Assembly (NCBI GenBank): GCA_003427395.1
Contig: BFEA01000375.1
Coordinates: 1,272,113-1,336,112, forward strand
Reading direction: 5' to 3'
Length of the DNA: 64,000 bases
Origin: Chara braunii
Lineage: Eukaryota > Streptophyta > Charophyceae > Charales > Characeae
A program made the translations under genes and the position numbers. The notes below the pieces were generated by a model. It did not search any database. It was not told the DNA's origin and worked only from the letters and a program-made list of their open reading frames with translations. How positions within the stretch are numbered: position 1 is the stretch's first letter; each line of letters begins with the position of its first letter. This document shows positions 20,985 to 31,149 of this stretch, one piece after another.

Positions 20985-21270
20985 CAGTTCAAGCTTGGGC
21001 TTAGCCCTATAGGTTACGACTTTGGACTTTCGACATACGGATTCCGGGATCGAAGCTAGCAGCCAGCAGCGAAGGAGCGGAGGAGCGCACTTTGGAGGTG
21101 AACTGAGGGGTTGAGGGTCCCGCAAGACTATCCCCCTTAGTTTTGCAGGGGGGTTTCGACCGCGGGCCCGTTAGGAAGGACCGAGGACCAAGTACCAGCG
21201 GTCCTCCTCCCCTTCTCTCGTTTCTCCTATCTTTTCAAAAAATTATTTTTTTTTTTTTTTTTTTTTTTTA
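20985..21270 (+). repeat. tRNA-related module with T-tract, copy C
   Basis: AAGCTTGGGCTTAGCCCTAT and AGGTTACGACTTTGG resemble a tRNA D-arm/A-box. GGGATCGAAGCTAGC (about 21044) resembles a B-box. There follow GGGGTTGAGGGTCCCG, GACTATCCCCCTTAGTTTTG and, after a pyrimidine stretch, a pure T run (about 21247-21269). The architecture is SINE-like, but the unit continues into arm sequence. Confidence 0.6.
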
Positions 21271-21465
21271 CTTATCCTTTTCTTTTCTGGGACGCGGTCC
21301 GACACCGGTCTCCCGGACCGGCCGTGACCGAGAGCCTAGTTCGGTGTTGTTATACAGACCTGAGTTCCAAGTTCACGGGGAGCGGATGAAAAAAGTGTTG
21401 CAGTTCTGAATGGTCTGGGACAGGCAAGCCCGATACTGGTATCCCTGGGCCAGAGCTTGGGCCTA

Positions 21466-21555
21466 GTCCTCCAGGACATCTGTTAAAATTGGAACGATAC
21501 AGAGAAGATTAGCCTGGCCCCTGCACAAGGCTGACTCGCATAAATAGAGAGGTCG
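21466..21555 (+). pseudogene. U6 snRNA-like sequence (probable pseudogene)
   Basis: The 5' stem-loop GTCC-TCCA-GGAC, then ATCTGTTAAAATTGGAACG, the invariant ATACAGAGAAGATTAGC (ACAGAGA box and AGC triad intact), then CTGGCCCCTGCACAAGG and CTGACTCGCATAAATAGAGA. This is full-length U6 with about ten changes, several in the internal stem-loop. I see neither a TATA box nor an upstream USE at the usual distances, nor a clean terminal T run, so expression is doubtful. It sits about 470 bp after the tRNA-like stretch, as in the copy at 8833. Confidence 0.8.
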
Positions 21556-21825
21556 AACTCTCTCTTCGTTTGCTATGGTGAGTGTCGTCCGAGAAGGTGA
21601 GGCAGCGCAGACTAGTGGGAGGGTGATAGTATAGGAGGATAAAGAGAAAGATTAGAGAAGAGGGAGATAGTGCAGGAGAGCGCAGCACCACGAGAAGGGA
21701 AGCAGCAGAAACAACAAGAAAAAAGAGGAATGAACCTAGACGCGGTTTCGCGCTAGGTACGTTCGAAGGAGAAGGGAGAAAATAACATCGCGGCTAGAAA
21801 CTATGGCAGAGAAAAAGGTTACAGC

Positions 21826-22032
21826 GTGCTTGTTTCTTAACGAAATTTGGCAGGGGAAGGTGATAATCTAGGGTTTTGAGGCAGGGCGAACCAGGTGGTG
21901 TTGTTAGATTGAGGAAAGAACTAGTGGAAGAGGAGGAAAACAAGAAAAATAGTGCGCGGAGGTGACGGGATGCTGGATATGGTCGTTTTGAAAAAGGCAG
22001 ATCTTGCCCGTTTCTCAACGAAAACGGGCGAG
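21826..22032. repeat. Inverted ~180-bp hairpin units, arm C
   Basis: 22003-22032: CTTGCCCGTTT, loop about CTCAACGA, AAACGGGCGAG, an 11-bp stem with one wobble. A decayed relative lies about 177 bp upstream (21826-21852, loop CTTAACG). These are the complement-side homologues of 4895-5284. Confidence 0.65.
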
Positions 22033-22079
22033 TGAAGACTTGAAATGAAGGTTTGTGGGCGATGCGAGCAACATGGCGG

Positions 22080-23160
22080 TACTAGTTTTGCCTATAAGTT
22101 GGTGGTTTGGCCGGGCTCGGTGCTGAAGGTTGCGCCCAGGAGGGAGGCTTGACTACGACAGTGCATTCTTCCGCGTTCTAGAGGAAGATTCATTCCGATT
22201 TTGCAGTGTAATTCGTGAGGTTGGAGACTTACCTGCTGGGCGGTGCGTTGCTCATACTATTGATGGAGGTAGCGTGAGGTAGCCACGGGGTTGGAGACTC
22301 ACCTGTTGGACGGTGTGTTGCTCATCCTAATCGAGGGAAGAGGAGTGAGGTCAGCGTCGGGTTGTAGGCAAGGGCAAAGTGGGGACAAACGAGCGCCTCT
22401 CCGCGTGGTGGTAGTTCCAATCCCGACTTGATTGGTCAAGGTCGCCATCATAATCGACCATGATGCTTGTCGTCTTCCTCAAGGTCGTTGGGGTTGTCGT
22501 GAAGATGCTGCTCACTTAGAGGTTGCTTGTGGTTTCGATCCAACATAGTTCATCATGGCGGTTATCGTCAAAGTTGTCGTGATGCTCGCCTGCGTTATGG
22601 TGGTGTCGGAAGTTTCCGACAGCTGCCTACCTTGCACGAACGCTGTAGGTAATGTATGAACCTGACCAAGGTGTTGGTCAGGTGCGTACGTGTGTTAAGG
22701 AAGGGAGGCGCCACAGAGAGAGAGAGAGAGAGAGGACGAATGCTTACCTCGAAGAAATTGCGGTGTGGGGTGCACCGAAGAGTAGAACTACAGTGTCAAA
22801 GTGCACGGTGAGGGAGGAGACTGTTTGAAGTTGGTCGGGATTCAGGCCAGATACATGAAGAGAAGAGAAGGCCGACACAGTGGGAGAAAGAGGGAAAAGC
22901 GGGAAGATCGTTAAAGAGAGGCAGAGAAGAGGAGATATGGAGGAAGCGGAAGACGTAAAACTCACCTGATTTTGGATGAGATCGGATAAGGGAAAATACG
23001 ACTTAGAGATTTTGAGATCGGGCGAATCTGAACATTGGGTTAGATTTGGAAAATAATGGACGGTGTCGTTGATACAGGAGTGCAGAGCTGCGCTAAGTGT
23101 GGGTGAGGGGAGCAGATCTACCTTCCCGTTCTTTAAGAGGAAGGTTCATTCTCATTTTGC
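22080..23160. repeat. Internal duplication in arm C
   Basis: The words TTCTAGAGGAAGATTCATTC..ATTTTGC (about 22167) and TTTAAGAGGAAGGTTCATTC..ATTTTGC (about 23130) mark two related copies about 960 bp apart. Two stretches 'GGTTGGAGACTYACCTG' at about 22220 and 22290 are a local ~75-bp duplication. A (GA)n run lies at about 22713-22733. Confidence 0.6.
22661..22682. repeat. Compensated hairpin, first copy
   Basis: CCTGACCA, loop AGGTGT, TGGTCAGG. Compare 23374-23395, where the loop is identical and two base pairs have changed on both sides. Confidence 0.8.
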
Positions 23161-23373
23161 TCAACTAGTGAGCAGAGGAACTGGACTGCAGCTGTTCGCG
23201 GGGGTGATCGTCTTTATTTTTTTTACCAGGCCCCATTCGTCGTGCTCCATGTCGTCCTGGTAACCGTGTAGATCCGGGTGGCCATCTGTGCTAAGAGCAC
23301 TGTGGGGGTCGTCGACTGCCTCACCCCTTTTTGCTTTACGGACAAGAGACAGGCGTTGGTGAAAGAGCACGAA

Positions 23374-23395
23374 CCTGGCCGAGGTGTCGGCCAGG
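23374..23395. repeat. Compensated hairpin, second copy
   Basis: CCTGGCCG, loop AGGTGT, CGGCCAGG. Relative to 22661-22682 two A-T/T-A pairs are G-C/C-G. Related hairpins: 21735-21757 (CCTAG-a-CGCG, loop GTTT, CGCG-CTAGG), all flanked by GAA-CCT...AGG-TRCG. Confidence 0.8.
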
Positions 23396-23399
23396 TGCG

Positions 23400-25019
23400 T
23401 CAAGCAACGCTAGGTAACAAGGGAGAGGGAAGGAAGGATAATGAGGTGCAGGCACGTACCTGGTCTAGGTGGAGGGTTACAAGTAAGACGTCTTCATACA
23501 TTTCGGTTGCTGTTGCTGATGCCAACGAGATGCATTGTCATTTCATAGGCTATTAGGTTGTGTAGTAGTTGCAGTCTGAGCGTTGAGCTGCGAGGTGGAG
23601 GAAAGGAAGACTATGGGAATAGACAGGCGAGGTGTATATTGGTCAGGCAGTTACGAGAGTGACCGTTTTTTGGCACACATGATACAGACATACAGGCTCG
23701 TTCTTGGTTGGTGAGTGAGTGGTCTAAGCTAGGACTGATAAAATGGGAATACTTAGAGTTTATTACCTTTGCTACTGCGGAGTGCACTTGCCATGCGTTT
23801 GGTGGTTTCGTTGTTATCTTCCGCAATAGCGGGCTACGACTGTTATTCATCTATTTCACTACCGCTTTCGTTTTTGACAGTACCAGATTGTTGCTCATTC
23901 TAGAGAACCGGTTGCTGTTTACTTGACGATGGGCACTGCTATCTGTAACAACTGCGACGTATTCACTAACGTTCTGGCTGCCTTCTTGTTGAACAACGCT
24001 GCTGCACATTTCACTGATGTCGTTACTGCAGCAGTCGTTGTTGCTGTATCTCGATAGATTACTGTATTTCTGTTGTGCGCAGCATCGTGTCATACTGCAT
24101 TGTTGTGTCCCTGCTGAGTTTCAACGCTGTGCATAGCTATTGCGCCCAATGCTGAGCACAAGTGTGGCACGCGCAACACTTCATTTTAACTATTCACTGC
24201 ATTTTGTCCAAGTTTCGAAAATAGTGCGAGGGGTGTGTTCTATTAGCGACAAGTTGACCTAAGAAAGCGGCATTACAAGGATGAAGGAGTAACCTGACAC
24301 TTATAGGGGGCTACTGCCGCAAATTAGGGGATTGTCGGGAGGTTGCCACTTGCGATTCGGCTATAGTGCAATCAGTTTCACCACATTTTTTGGTTGCCGG
24401 TTATCATATTGCTGTGACCAACATAGTTGGCTCTTGAAAAGGGTATCGCCACTTGCAATGTACCTTATTGGGCACCCATTGTGTCTTACCATGCTTTGCT
24501 GATGTGCATTACAGTGCCCTTGTTAGGCAGTTGCGGTGCCGGCTTGTTGTGCATCCTATCTGCTGCTGCTGTGCAGGGCGCTGTTCCTCTCTGCGCATGA
24601 CTGCTGTGTTTTTTATTACTGAGCGTTGTTGCCCTGGGTTGCTGCCATACTCATCTGCTATGTACGCTGCTGTCTGGCCCAGGGTTGTGGAGTTCTAGCC
24701 CACGCTCAGAATAGAGCACGGGAGTGGGCTCTATTCGGACGTCGTATTTCTAGGTTGCGCAATTGCAGTGCGGTCAGAAGAGAACGCTGTGACCTTGGGG
24801 GAAGGATCCGACTCTGCAAAGGGGGTTCAATGTTGTGATTCGGGAGCCTGTCAGGGGACTTATGCGTTGCGCTCCGGTTATGGTTCTCGTCGTCTTCTGC
24901 TGCGTTTTCCTGGCCACCATTGCGGGGCCCTTAGGCGCATCCAGATTTCAAGGCCCTCTCACTATGAGTTGAGTTGTCCCTCTCGTGGATCTCGAGAATC
25001 TAACCTATCTTCTTTTATC
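23400..25019. other. Arm C interior without recognisable gene
   Basis: Mixed sequence rich in TGCTG/GTTGTT words. Open frames are 60-92 codons and carry no motif I recognise. It has no clear counterpart in arm B, so it contributes to the extra length of arm C. Confidence 0.4.
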
Positions 25020-25174
25020 CTTCTTAGTCTAAGTCTAGTCTGAGGTTACGAGAGGAAGGCGGCAGGCGGGATTGCAACTCGTAGGACCGCAACAAGACCT
25101 TGTGGGAGGTCCACCCACCAATTGCGGGAGCTCTGTCGGAGCCCAGGCAGGGGTTTGGAGGCAGGGAACTTCAG
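25020..25174 (+). other. Most conserved arm block, arm C (candidate non-coding exon)
   Basis: A pyrimidine stretch ending TTCTTTTATCCTTCTTAG (25026-25027) could be a 3' splice acceptor. The block then runs through GGCGGCAGGCGGGATTGCAA and ATTGCGGGAGCTCT to GGGAACTTCAG|GTATAAG (25173-25176), a good donor. The same block is kept in A and B. It contains stops in all frames, so if it is an exon it is non-coding. Confidence 0.45.
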
Positions 25175-25655
25175 GTATAAGTTTCGTCTAACGCTTGTGA
25201 TCCTTTCCCCTAACTATTATTCCTTTGCGTATCTGAATATAACTGTGAAAGATTATTACTTTTTATTTTGTTATGTATGTCAGGACATGCTTTGTAAAAG
25301 GTTAAATAAACAAATATATATGAGAGTTCAGATAATGTTTGAGTGAATCCAGACAAAGGAATTGGGGGAAGGTGGGAGAAAGGCGTTTTGCATACATTTT
25401 GACCGGGTCAACCCAAGGCTGAGCCCCTCCGGGTGGATGTGGGCTCGGTGCTATGTTTTATTGATGTTTGTTGGGCTGTGTGAATGACCCTTTTATGGCT
25501 CGTCCTACCCGGGTGGGATGGATCAGTCGCTGTTTCTTTTGGGGGTTTCTGAACAGGAGGATGGGCACCTTGGGTAGGGAAGGCTCCGAATCTTGGTGTT
25601 TATTTTAATGAGTTGAGGTGCATGTTTTTCTTCGGAGGGAGACAAAGGCATAAGA

Positions 25656-26647
25656 CTAAGCGTACGTTAGGGTTAGGGCGGCTTAGCCATAAGCCATGAA
25701 TTAACTGGTCAACCAGAGTATAAAATCTGATATATATATTACTGAACTTATATTTCTAACAGACCGGGTACCCTGGGTAGGGAAAGCCATTCAGTAAGTC
25801 ATGTAGAACTAAGGAAGAAAAGGAAATAGATGATGAATAAAAACAAGGTAACCGGGCAGACTGAACGTACCCTAGGGTTAGGGCGGTTCAGTTGTGTGCT
25901 CATAATAACATTAAGGAGCAGAGAGTTAGTATAAATTTATTTTTATTTTTTCTTCTAAACATGAGGCAGGAACGGAAGTTCCAATTGTTGGAAAGGTCCG
26001 ATCAAATGCCTAACAAGAGAAGGAAAAACTTGAAGTCTGTGCAAGTATTCGTATCATATTGATTGTTGTATGACTAACTGGGCGTACCCTAGGGTTAGGG
26101 CGGCCTAGCAATAAGCCTTTGTCGTTAAATGTGAGTTGGACGTACCCTAGGGGTAGGGCAGTCCAACGTTTCAGCTTTATACTTGTTCAGGCAGATCAGG
26201 CACACCCTAGGGTTAGGGCAGCCTAATCACATTGCCTTATGTGACTTAAGTTGTTATGGCTAACTAGGCGCGCCCTAGGATAGGCGGCCTAGTGATATGC
26301 CTTTGTTGTTAATGTGTTGTAAGTTGGGCGTACCTTAGGATTAGGGCGGTCCAACTTCTTGTCGTTTGTGCTTATGTTCAGGCAAATTAGGCCTACCCCT
26401 GGGTAAGGGTAATGTTTATGGCAGACTGGGCACACCCTAGGGTTAGGGCAGCCCAGTCCTATGCTTCATGTTGTCAGTTAGGCAGGAACCAGACGTACCC
26501 TAGGGTTAGGGCGGTCTGGTCATATGCTTTATGTATACAGTTCATGTTATATTGGGCACTCCCTAGGGTTAGGGCAGTCCAAACGTGCGTAATCTTAGTT
26601 GTTATTTAGGCAGGTCCGGCATACCCTTTAATTAGGGGGAGTCTGAT
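25656..26647. repeat. Hairpin array with 19-nt constant loop and changing stems, arm C
   Basis: About eleven units, mostly 57-69 bp apart. The loop is GTACCCTAGGGTTAGGGCG or ACACCCTAGGGTTAGGGCA. Stems: ctaagc/gcttag 25656-25686, actgaac/gttcagt 25860-25892, ctgggc/gcctag 26078-26108, gttggac/gtccaac 26135-26167, gat-c-aggc/gcct-a-atc 26194-26228, actaggc/gcctagt 26263-26293 (17-nt loop), aagttgggc/gtccaactt 26321-26357, gactgggc/gcccagtc 26424-26458, accagac/gtctggt 26488-26520, ttgggc/gtccaa 26552-26582, and gtccggc/gtctgat (weak) 26614-26647. A unit near 26386-26413 has lost its right stem. Spacers carry TATGCCTTTGTTGTTAATG-like words. In reverse complement the loop resembles the arm A/B loop. 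Confidence 0.85.
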
Positions 26648-27044
26648 CATATGTCATAGGAAAAGGGGACTTAAAAGGGAAAGGAAATGAGAAATATAAT
26701 GAACTACTTGGGTCAAACTGATGTGGGATTGTGAGAGATGTTTGTTTATGTATGCTTATGGGCTCTCACTCTTGGGCGTGTTTCCGATAGGTTAGCTACT
26801 TAGATGCTCGCCAAGTGTTGGAGCCGTAGGTAGATGAGATGGATGATGGGGGGGAGAGTTTGGGATAAAGATAGGACTGACCTTCCTTGAAGATAGAATT
26901 GACGATAGCTCACGATACCATCTTCTGGAAGGGATCGTGTAAACTATCTCCAGTTCTAACTATCAAGCAAGTGTCAGAAGTTAGTCCCAAGTGTAGCTTT
27001 GCTTTGTCTTTCTGTTTTTAGCTTTGTATAAATCTTGACAGCCT

Positions 27045-27175
27045 CATGTTCTTACGGGAAGCGCTGCCGAAATTTCTGCAAATATGAAAAAGTTAGTTAT
27101 TTTTGGACTCATAGGAATTCTGCGAAGGCACTTTTCCTACGGGAAGCACTGCCGAAATTTCGTAGAATTTGAGGA
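27045..27175. repeat. Two tandem ~90-115-bp repeats, arm C
   Basis: TACGGGAAGCGCTGCCGAAA (27053-27072) and CTACGGGAAGCACTGCCGAA (from 27137) are two copies of the unit seen inverted at 1625-1960 and 14225-14540. Confidence 0.7.
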
Positions 27176-27402
27176 GTTATAATATTTCTAGTTAGGAGAT
27201 ACTTGGCAAATCCACCCTGAATAAGGGGGATGCTCAGTGACTTCGTACTAGTAAGGGGAGCTGACAATGAGATTAGTAGAGGAGTTAGGTTACGAATTGA
27301 GAAGTATTCTCCTCTTTGGCATGAACATAGTAGTGGTTCTTTTTGACTTGTACTATGATGCAGGTTTCCATATTTCATTTGAAGGTTTGATTCGTTCGGC
27401 CT

Positions 27403-27443
27403 GATCCTTCGAAGGATCATTTTTCTGTTATCACTGATAACAG
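27403..27443. repeat. Twin palindromes, arm C
   Basis: GATCCTTCGAAGGATC (27403-27418) is a perfect 16-bp palindrome. CTGTTATCACTGATAACAG (27425-27443) is a perfect 9+1+9. They lie in inverted order relative to 1322-1360, and a CCGA-TTCG-TCGG hairpin is next to them (about 27451-27462). Confidence 0.8.
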
Positions 27444-28089
27444 ATCCGTTGCCGATTCGTCGGTTTACGACTCAACTTTCCTGTTTTTTCTGCCTCTCAA
27501 CCTAAGACCTTGGCCCTTGCTGGGTTTTTATGTTTTTTTTTAGCTTCGACCCAGATTCTTTATAAATGGTCATTTCTTAAAGACTGAGTATTTTTGTTGA
27601 GGAACGGTGGGGAAAAGGTTGGGCTTGTGTGCCTAAGGCAGGGTGTGCGTTGCAGAAGGCCGAAAGTTGACCCTTTTAGTGTGTGCGATGTCGTTTGAAC
27701 TCTGTGTGTGATCACAGGTATATGTGGAAAAATATCGATTGAGTTTTTGGTGAATGGTTGTGTTTTGGATTCAGATGGGCAGGCCACACAACTGTCGTGA
27801 GAGTGAACTACCACACAACTCTTTGTTTGATTAGGATTGTATTTTTCTCATCCTAATAATGTGATAGTCAAAGTAAGTGTACGCTCGGGTAACCCTCACG
27901 GGGCTATGCGACCACACGTTTACATTTTCCTTTACTCATTTCCTTGTTTTAATTTTATTTTGGTGGAATGTTAAAGTTACGCGCAGAAGGATTAACATGT
28001 CATTTGTGGTGCGTCAGATAACTCACCACCGCTCCGAATTCCTTCCTGCCCTAGGGACCACCTTACCTCACACCCTTTAGGACACCTCA

Positions 28090-29040
28090 GGGTGCAGAAG
28101 ATGGTAAGGCCCTCAGGCCGCTTTTTGCGCTCACTAAAGGCTTATTCCCCTTAGATCGCGCTTCAGCCGGCGCTCAAGCGTCGAGAGCGACCCCATGGCT
28201 CAGATAAGGCCACTCGATTATGGGCACTACGTAATGCGCCGTCATTACGACCGCTTACATAGGATTGCATTGCTAGCCAATATGTGTAGGCCCTACGCTC
28301 GCACGACCGTCTTATACGATCCGGCGCGCGGACTCCGCCTAGGGCTTGCGCAGAAACAGTTCTGGGCCAAGCAGGAAGGGCAGAGGCACGATGCAGTAAG
28401 TAGACCCGAGTTTCGGTAATGCGACGCGTCGTGCGGACGGAGTACTAGTCCTAGTCGGCCTACGGGAATCCGCATTCGAGATTCCAACGTTTCGAACGTC
28501 AGCTCGCACATGGGTCTGAATTGGGCATTATCCGCACACACCCTTCGTACTGACCTGCCCCCTTTCCATTTGACAGGCCTACCAAGCTATACAAATTGGA
28601 ATACAGGTTAGGCAGAGAGAAAAGGGGGGCTAGCCTCTTTTTTTTTTTTTTTCCCCTCCGCGATCGGTTCCTTTTTGGTTTTTCATAGTTGGACGTTGGA
28701 GTCCGTGGCAGCCGTCAAAGTCAAACCCCTTAACCTCTCCACATACCTCCGATGTTGAAGCCTGTCAAGAGAGTCAAGACTTGGGCTGTCACGACAGCCC
28801 TGAGGCTGACTACTCAACCCCTCTCCACAGGGTGTAGAAGAGGGTAGGTCTTGCAACCGCACTTGCGATTGTCTAGCGTCAAGAGGATAACCCCTCGAGA
28901 CATATGTCAGCCGACACTTGAGTGTCGAAGGGAACCCTCAAAACTTTTGACGGCCACCTGAGTCTGGGTACCACATAGCACTCCATCATTACGACTGCTT
29001 GAGTAAACATGCATTGCGAATCGATATGATAGAGCCCACG
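28090..29040. repeat. Duplicated subterminal block, arm C
   Basis: A block with CTCAGGGTGCAGAAGATGGTAAG ... CATTACGACCGCTTACATAGGATTGCATTGC (about 28087-28275) recurs in diverged form as CACAGGGTGTAGAAGAGGGTAGG ... CATTACGACTGCTTGAGTAAACATGCATTGC (about 28825-29020). Arms A and B have a single inverted copy (about 520-700 and 13100-13290). Confidence 0.6.
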
Positions 29041-29584
29041 CCGCCGTGATATTTATTTTGGGCTTCGCGCGCGACACTCGTCTAATCCCTCAGCAAAAAT
29101 TATGGGTTGGGTGAGAACAAGGGGCTAGGCGTGATTTACGAGTGAAACTTGGTTTTGTTTCATTTGGTATTGTCGCGTGGTTAAGATAGTCGTCCTAGTC
29201 GACCGACGTAGGATCGCACTCGAGAGATCAGAGCCTCGAGCGACGGTTCGCGTGCAGGTTCGATTCAGGCGTTTGACCGCGCGTACCCCCTATGCTACAG
29301 CGAACGAGAAACGCCCTCGGCCGGGCCACCTCTGCGATTGCACACGAAACGCTTTCGCACGTGGTCTGGTAGCTCGGAGGGGATACGCCCACTCAAGGGA
29401 TGGTGACAGCTCCCACGAGTAGAGGTAAAGCGGTGCCTCGCGTGACCCTGTCCTGTCGTAGGGACTCGCGAGAGGTACGGCTGGCACACTCGGCCGGAGC
29501 AGCAAAACGCTCTCCGCGACAAGTCCTGCCAAATCCTACGTGACGCGGCCGGGAGGGTCCCCCTGCGGGACCGATGCGCTCGAC

Positions 29585-31149
29585 AGCGTGGCAGTCTTCC
29601 TTCTGCCGTAGTAGAAGTTTTACTCAGTCGATTCGCCCCTTTCTCCTTAATCGATGCAGCTACTTGTCATCCCTCACTTCAATCTGCAAAGTCCAAAAGT
29701 CACATTTGTCAATGGACCATGGAGCGCGTTGATTTCAAGCTCTTACTCAAGCGACTAGCTCAAGCTCCACTGCAACTATGAGAGTCTTTTTGTCCGAGAA
29801 CAAGCTGATTTCAACCATTTGTGTCTGGTCAGGGTTGAAGCTTCGGTACACCAATCAGCTCCTCTGCCCAATACACTTGATTAAATCAATCTGGCGCGCT
29901 TGATCCGGTCGTCCGTCCGCCCGCAAATTACGTCTCCGATTGTGTACGTAATCGCCCTCTTCTGGTACATGATGTACCCCTTCACTAGTTCATTCACGCG
30001 TGAGAGGGACGTCGACCCTGTACAAAGAGCGGGCACAAATACATTCTAGGGTTGGCACCCCTGCGTCAGCGTGTATGCATACCCGAAGTTCTTGATTGGT
30101 ACGTAGATGGCCTCTCATGCTTCCAAGGATCGTATCTTTTCTCGTGCGCGATCCTCCATCTTGTGGGTATGTGCGTCTTTGCCCCCGGTGCGTGAGAGAG
30201 TTTCCTTCCCCCCCGTGCTAGCTAGTGCCCGTCTTATACGTTTGTCCCTTGTGAGCTAGCACACCTACTAGTGTGCTAGTCAGCGTGCCTAGTCGAGTGC
30301 ACAAGCCAACTGTCCCCCCATGTCAAGCCCAGTTGGGCTTATGAAGTTTGTCAGGCCCAGCTTCAGCCTTTTGAAGTGCATGCCGTTGTCGAGAAACTTG
30401 CAGCGCCCTGGTACCAATGCTCCTCCCGAACCTAGGCCCGAACCCATTTGGGCCCTTAAAGGTCACTTGCCTGACCAAGCAGATCCTAGTGTCGGGTGTT
30501 GAAGAATTTGCAGCACCCCAGTACCAGGGCTATACCCGAGCCTCGTCCTGGCCTTGTTTCGGTCAAGAATGGTCATATGCAAAAATTAACTAGGCCCAAC
30601 ATCGAAAACGCAGAGCCCCGGTACCAAAAATATATAGGGGTCTCCCTTTTAGAACCCTAATTTCAATTATAGGCCCGGACCCATTCTCGAGTGCCCACTC
30701 ATGACCCGAATGTCGATGCTCAATCAACGTCTCCTTAGCATTTTCTTGGCTTTTGTCTGTACCTAAATCGTTTTGGACCGTTAATCTTTCTATTTACCCA
30801 AACACTCGCCGCAAGAACTGGATGGTTCTCCTCGTCTCACACGTTGTCAATGCTTGAGTGTGAGTTCTCGTCTCTTCTTCTCGTCACTCGCTCGACGTCT
30901 CCGGGCTCCTCTCTTTCATCATAGTTTTCAGATATTCTCTGGCTATAAAAAATTTAGGTGTCCTCAAAAAAAAAAAAATCCCTCGATCAGCGGATCACGT
31001 TCCCCCAACCTTCGGCTCCGATGTCTTCCACTTAGTCTCACCGCCGTAGATCTTAAGGAAAACTGTGTATGAATTGGTCGTAGTGATTGGATCTCGTCCT
31101 CGCCAAGTGCCTCTCTCAAGGAAGTAAAGGGCGGCGTAAGGCCCGAGCC
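29585..31149. other. No recognisable gene
   Basis: This is the right flank of the foldback element. A local duplication 'GCGCCCTGGTACCAATGCTCC..CGAACC..GGCCC' at about 30400-30445 and 'GCACCCCAGTACCAGGGCTATACCCGAGCC' at about 30512-30545 is visible, with a third trace near 30613. Otherwise nothing supports a gene. Confidence 0.4.

Larger units (their letters stand above)
12445..29584. mobile_element. Giant ~17.1-kb foldback (inverted-repeat) element
   Basis: The left outer end reads GTCGAGCGCATCGGTCC (12445) ... GACCCTCCCGGCCGCGTCACG. The right outer end (29584 going down, reverse strand) reads GTCGAGCGCATCGGTCC ... GACCCTCCCGGCCGCGTCACG. Outside these words the flanks no longer match. Inside, all landmarks of arm B appear inverted in arm C. 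The centre is about 19830-20260. I see no clear target-site duplication and no transposase, integrase or reverse transcriptase, so this is non-autonomous or a very old palindrome. Arm C is about 1.8 kb longer because of internal duplications. A mis-assembled pair of separate insertions is possible, but the arms are too diverged to be an assembly artefact of a single sequence. Confidence 0.75.
20261..29584 (-). repeat. Foldback arm C (inverted)
   Basis: Right arm of the 17-kb element. From the centre outward: inner palindrome, AGAGAGTGTGTGAGC block (20400), tRNA-like module, U6-like copy, 180-bp hairpin units, duplicated interior, conserved block, hairpin array, 115-bp repeats, twin palindromes, duplicated subterminal block and terminal block (29180-29584). 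It is longer than arm B owing to duplications around 22080-23160 and 28090-29040. Confidence 0.75.

Noticed and set aside
25656-26647. CRISPR-like array
   Set aside because: The DNA is eukaryotic, the intervals between hairpins are themselves repeated rather than unique, and repeat stems differ. None of this fits CRISPR.
25656-26647. Interstitial telomere repeats (CCCTAGGGTTAGGG in the loops)
   Set aside because: GGGTTAGGG occurs once per hairpin loop, never in tandem head-to-tail, so it is part of the loop motif and not telomeric DNA.
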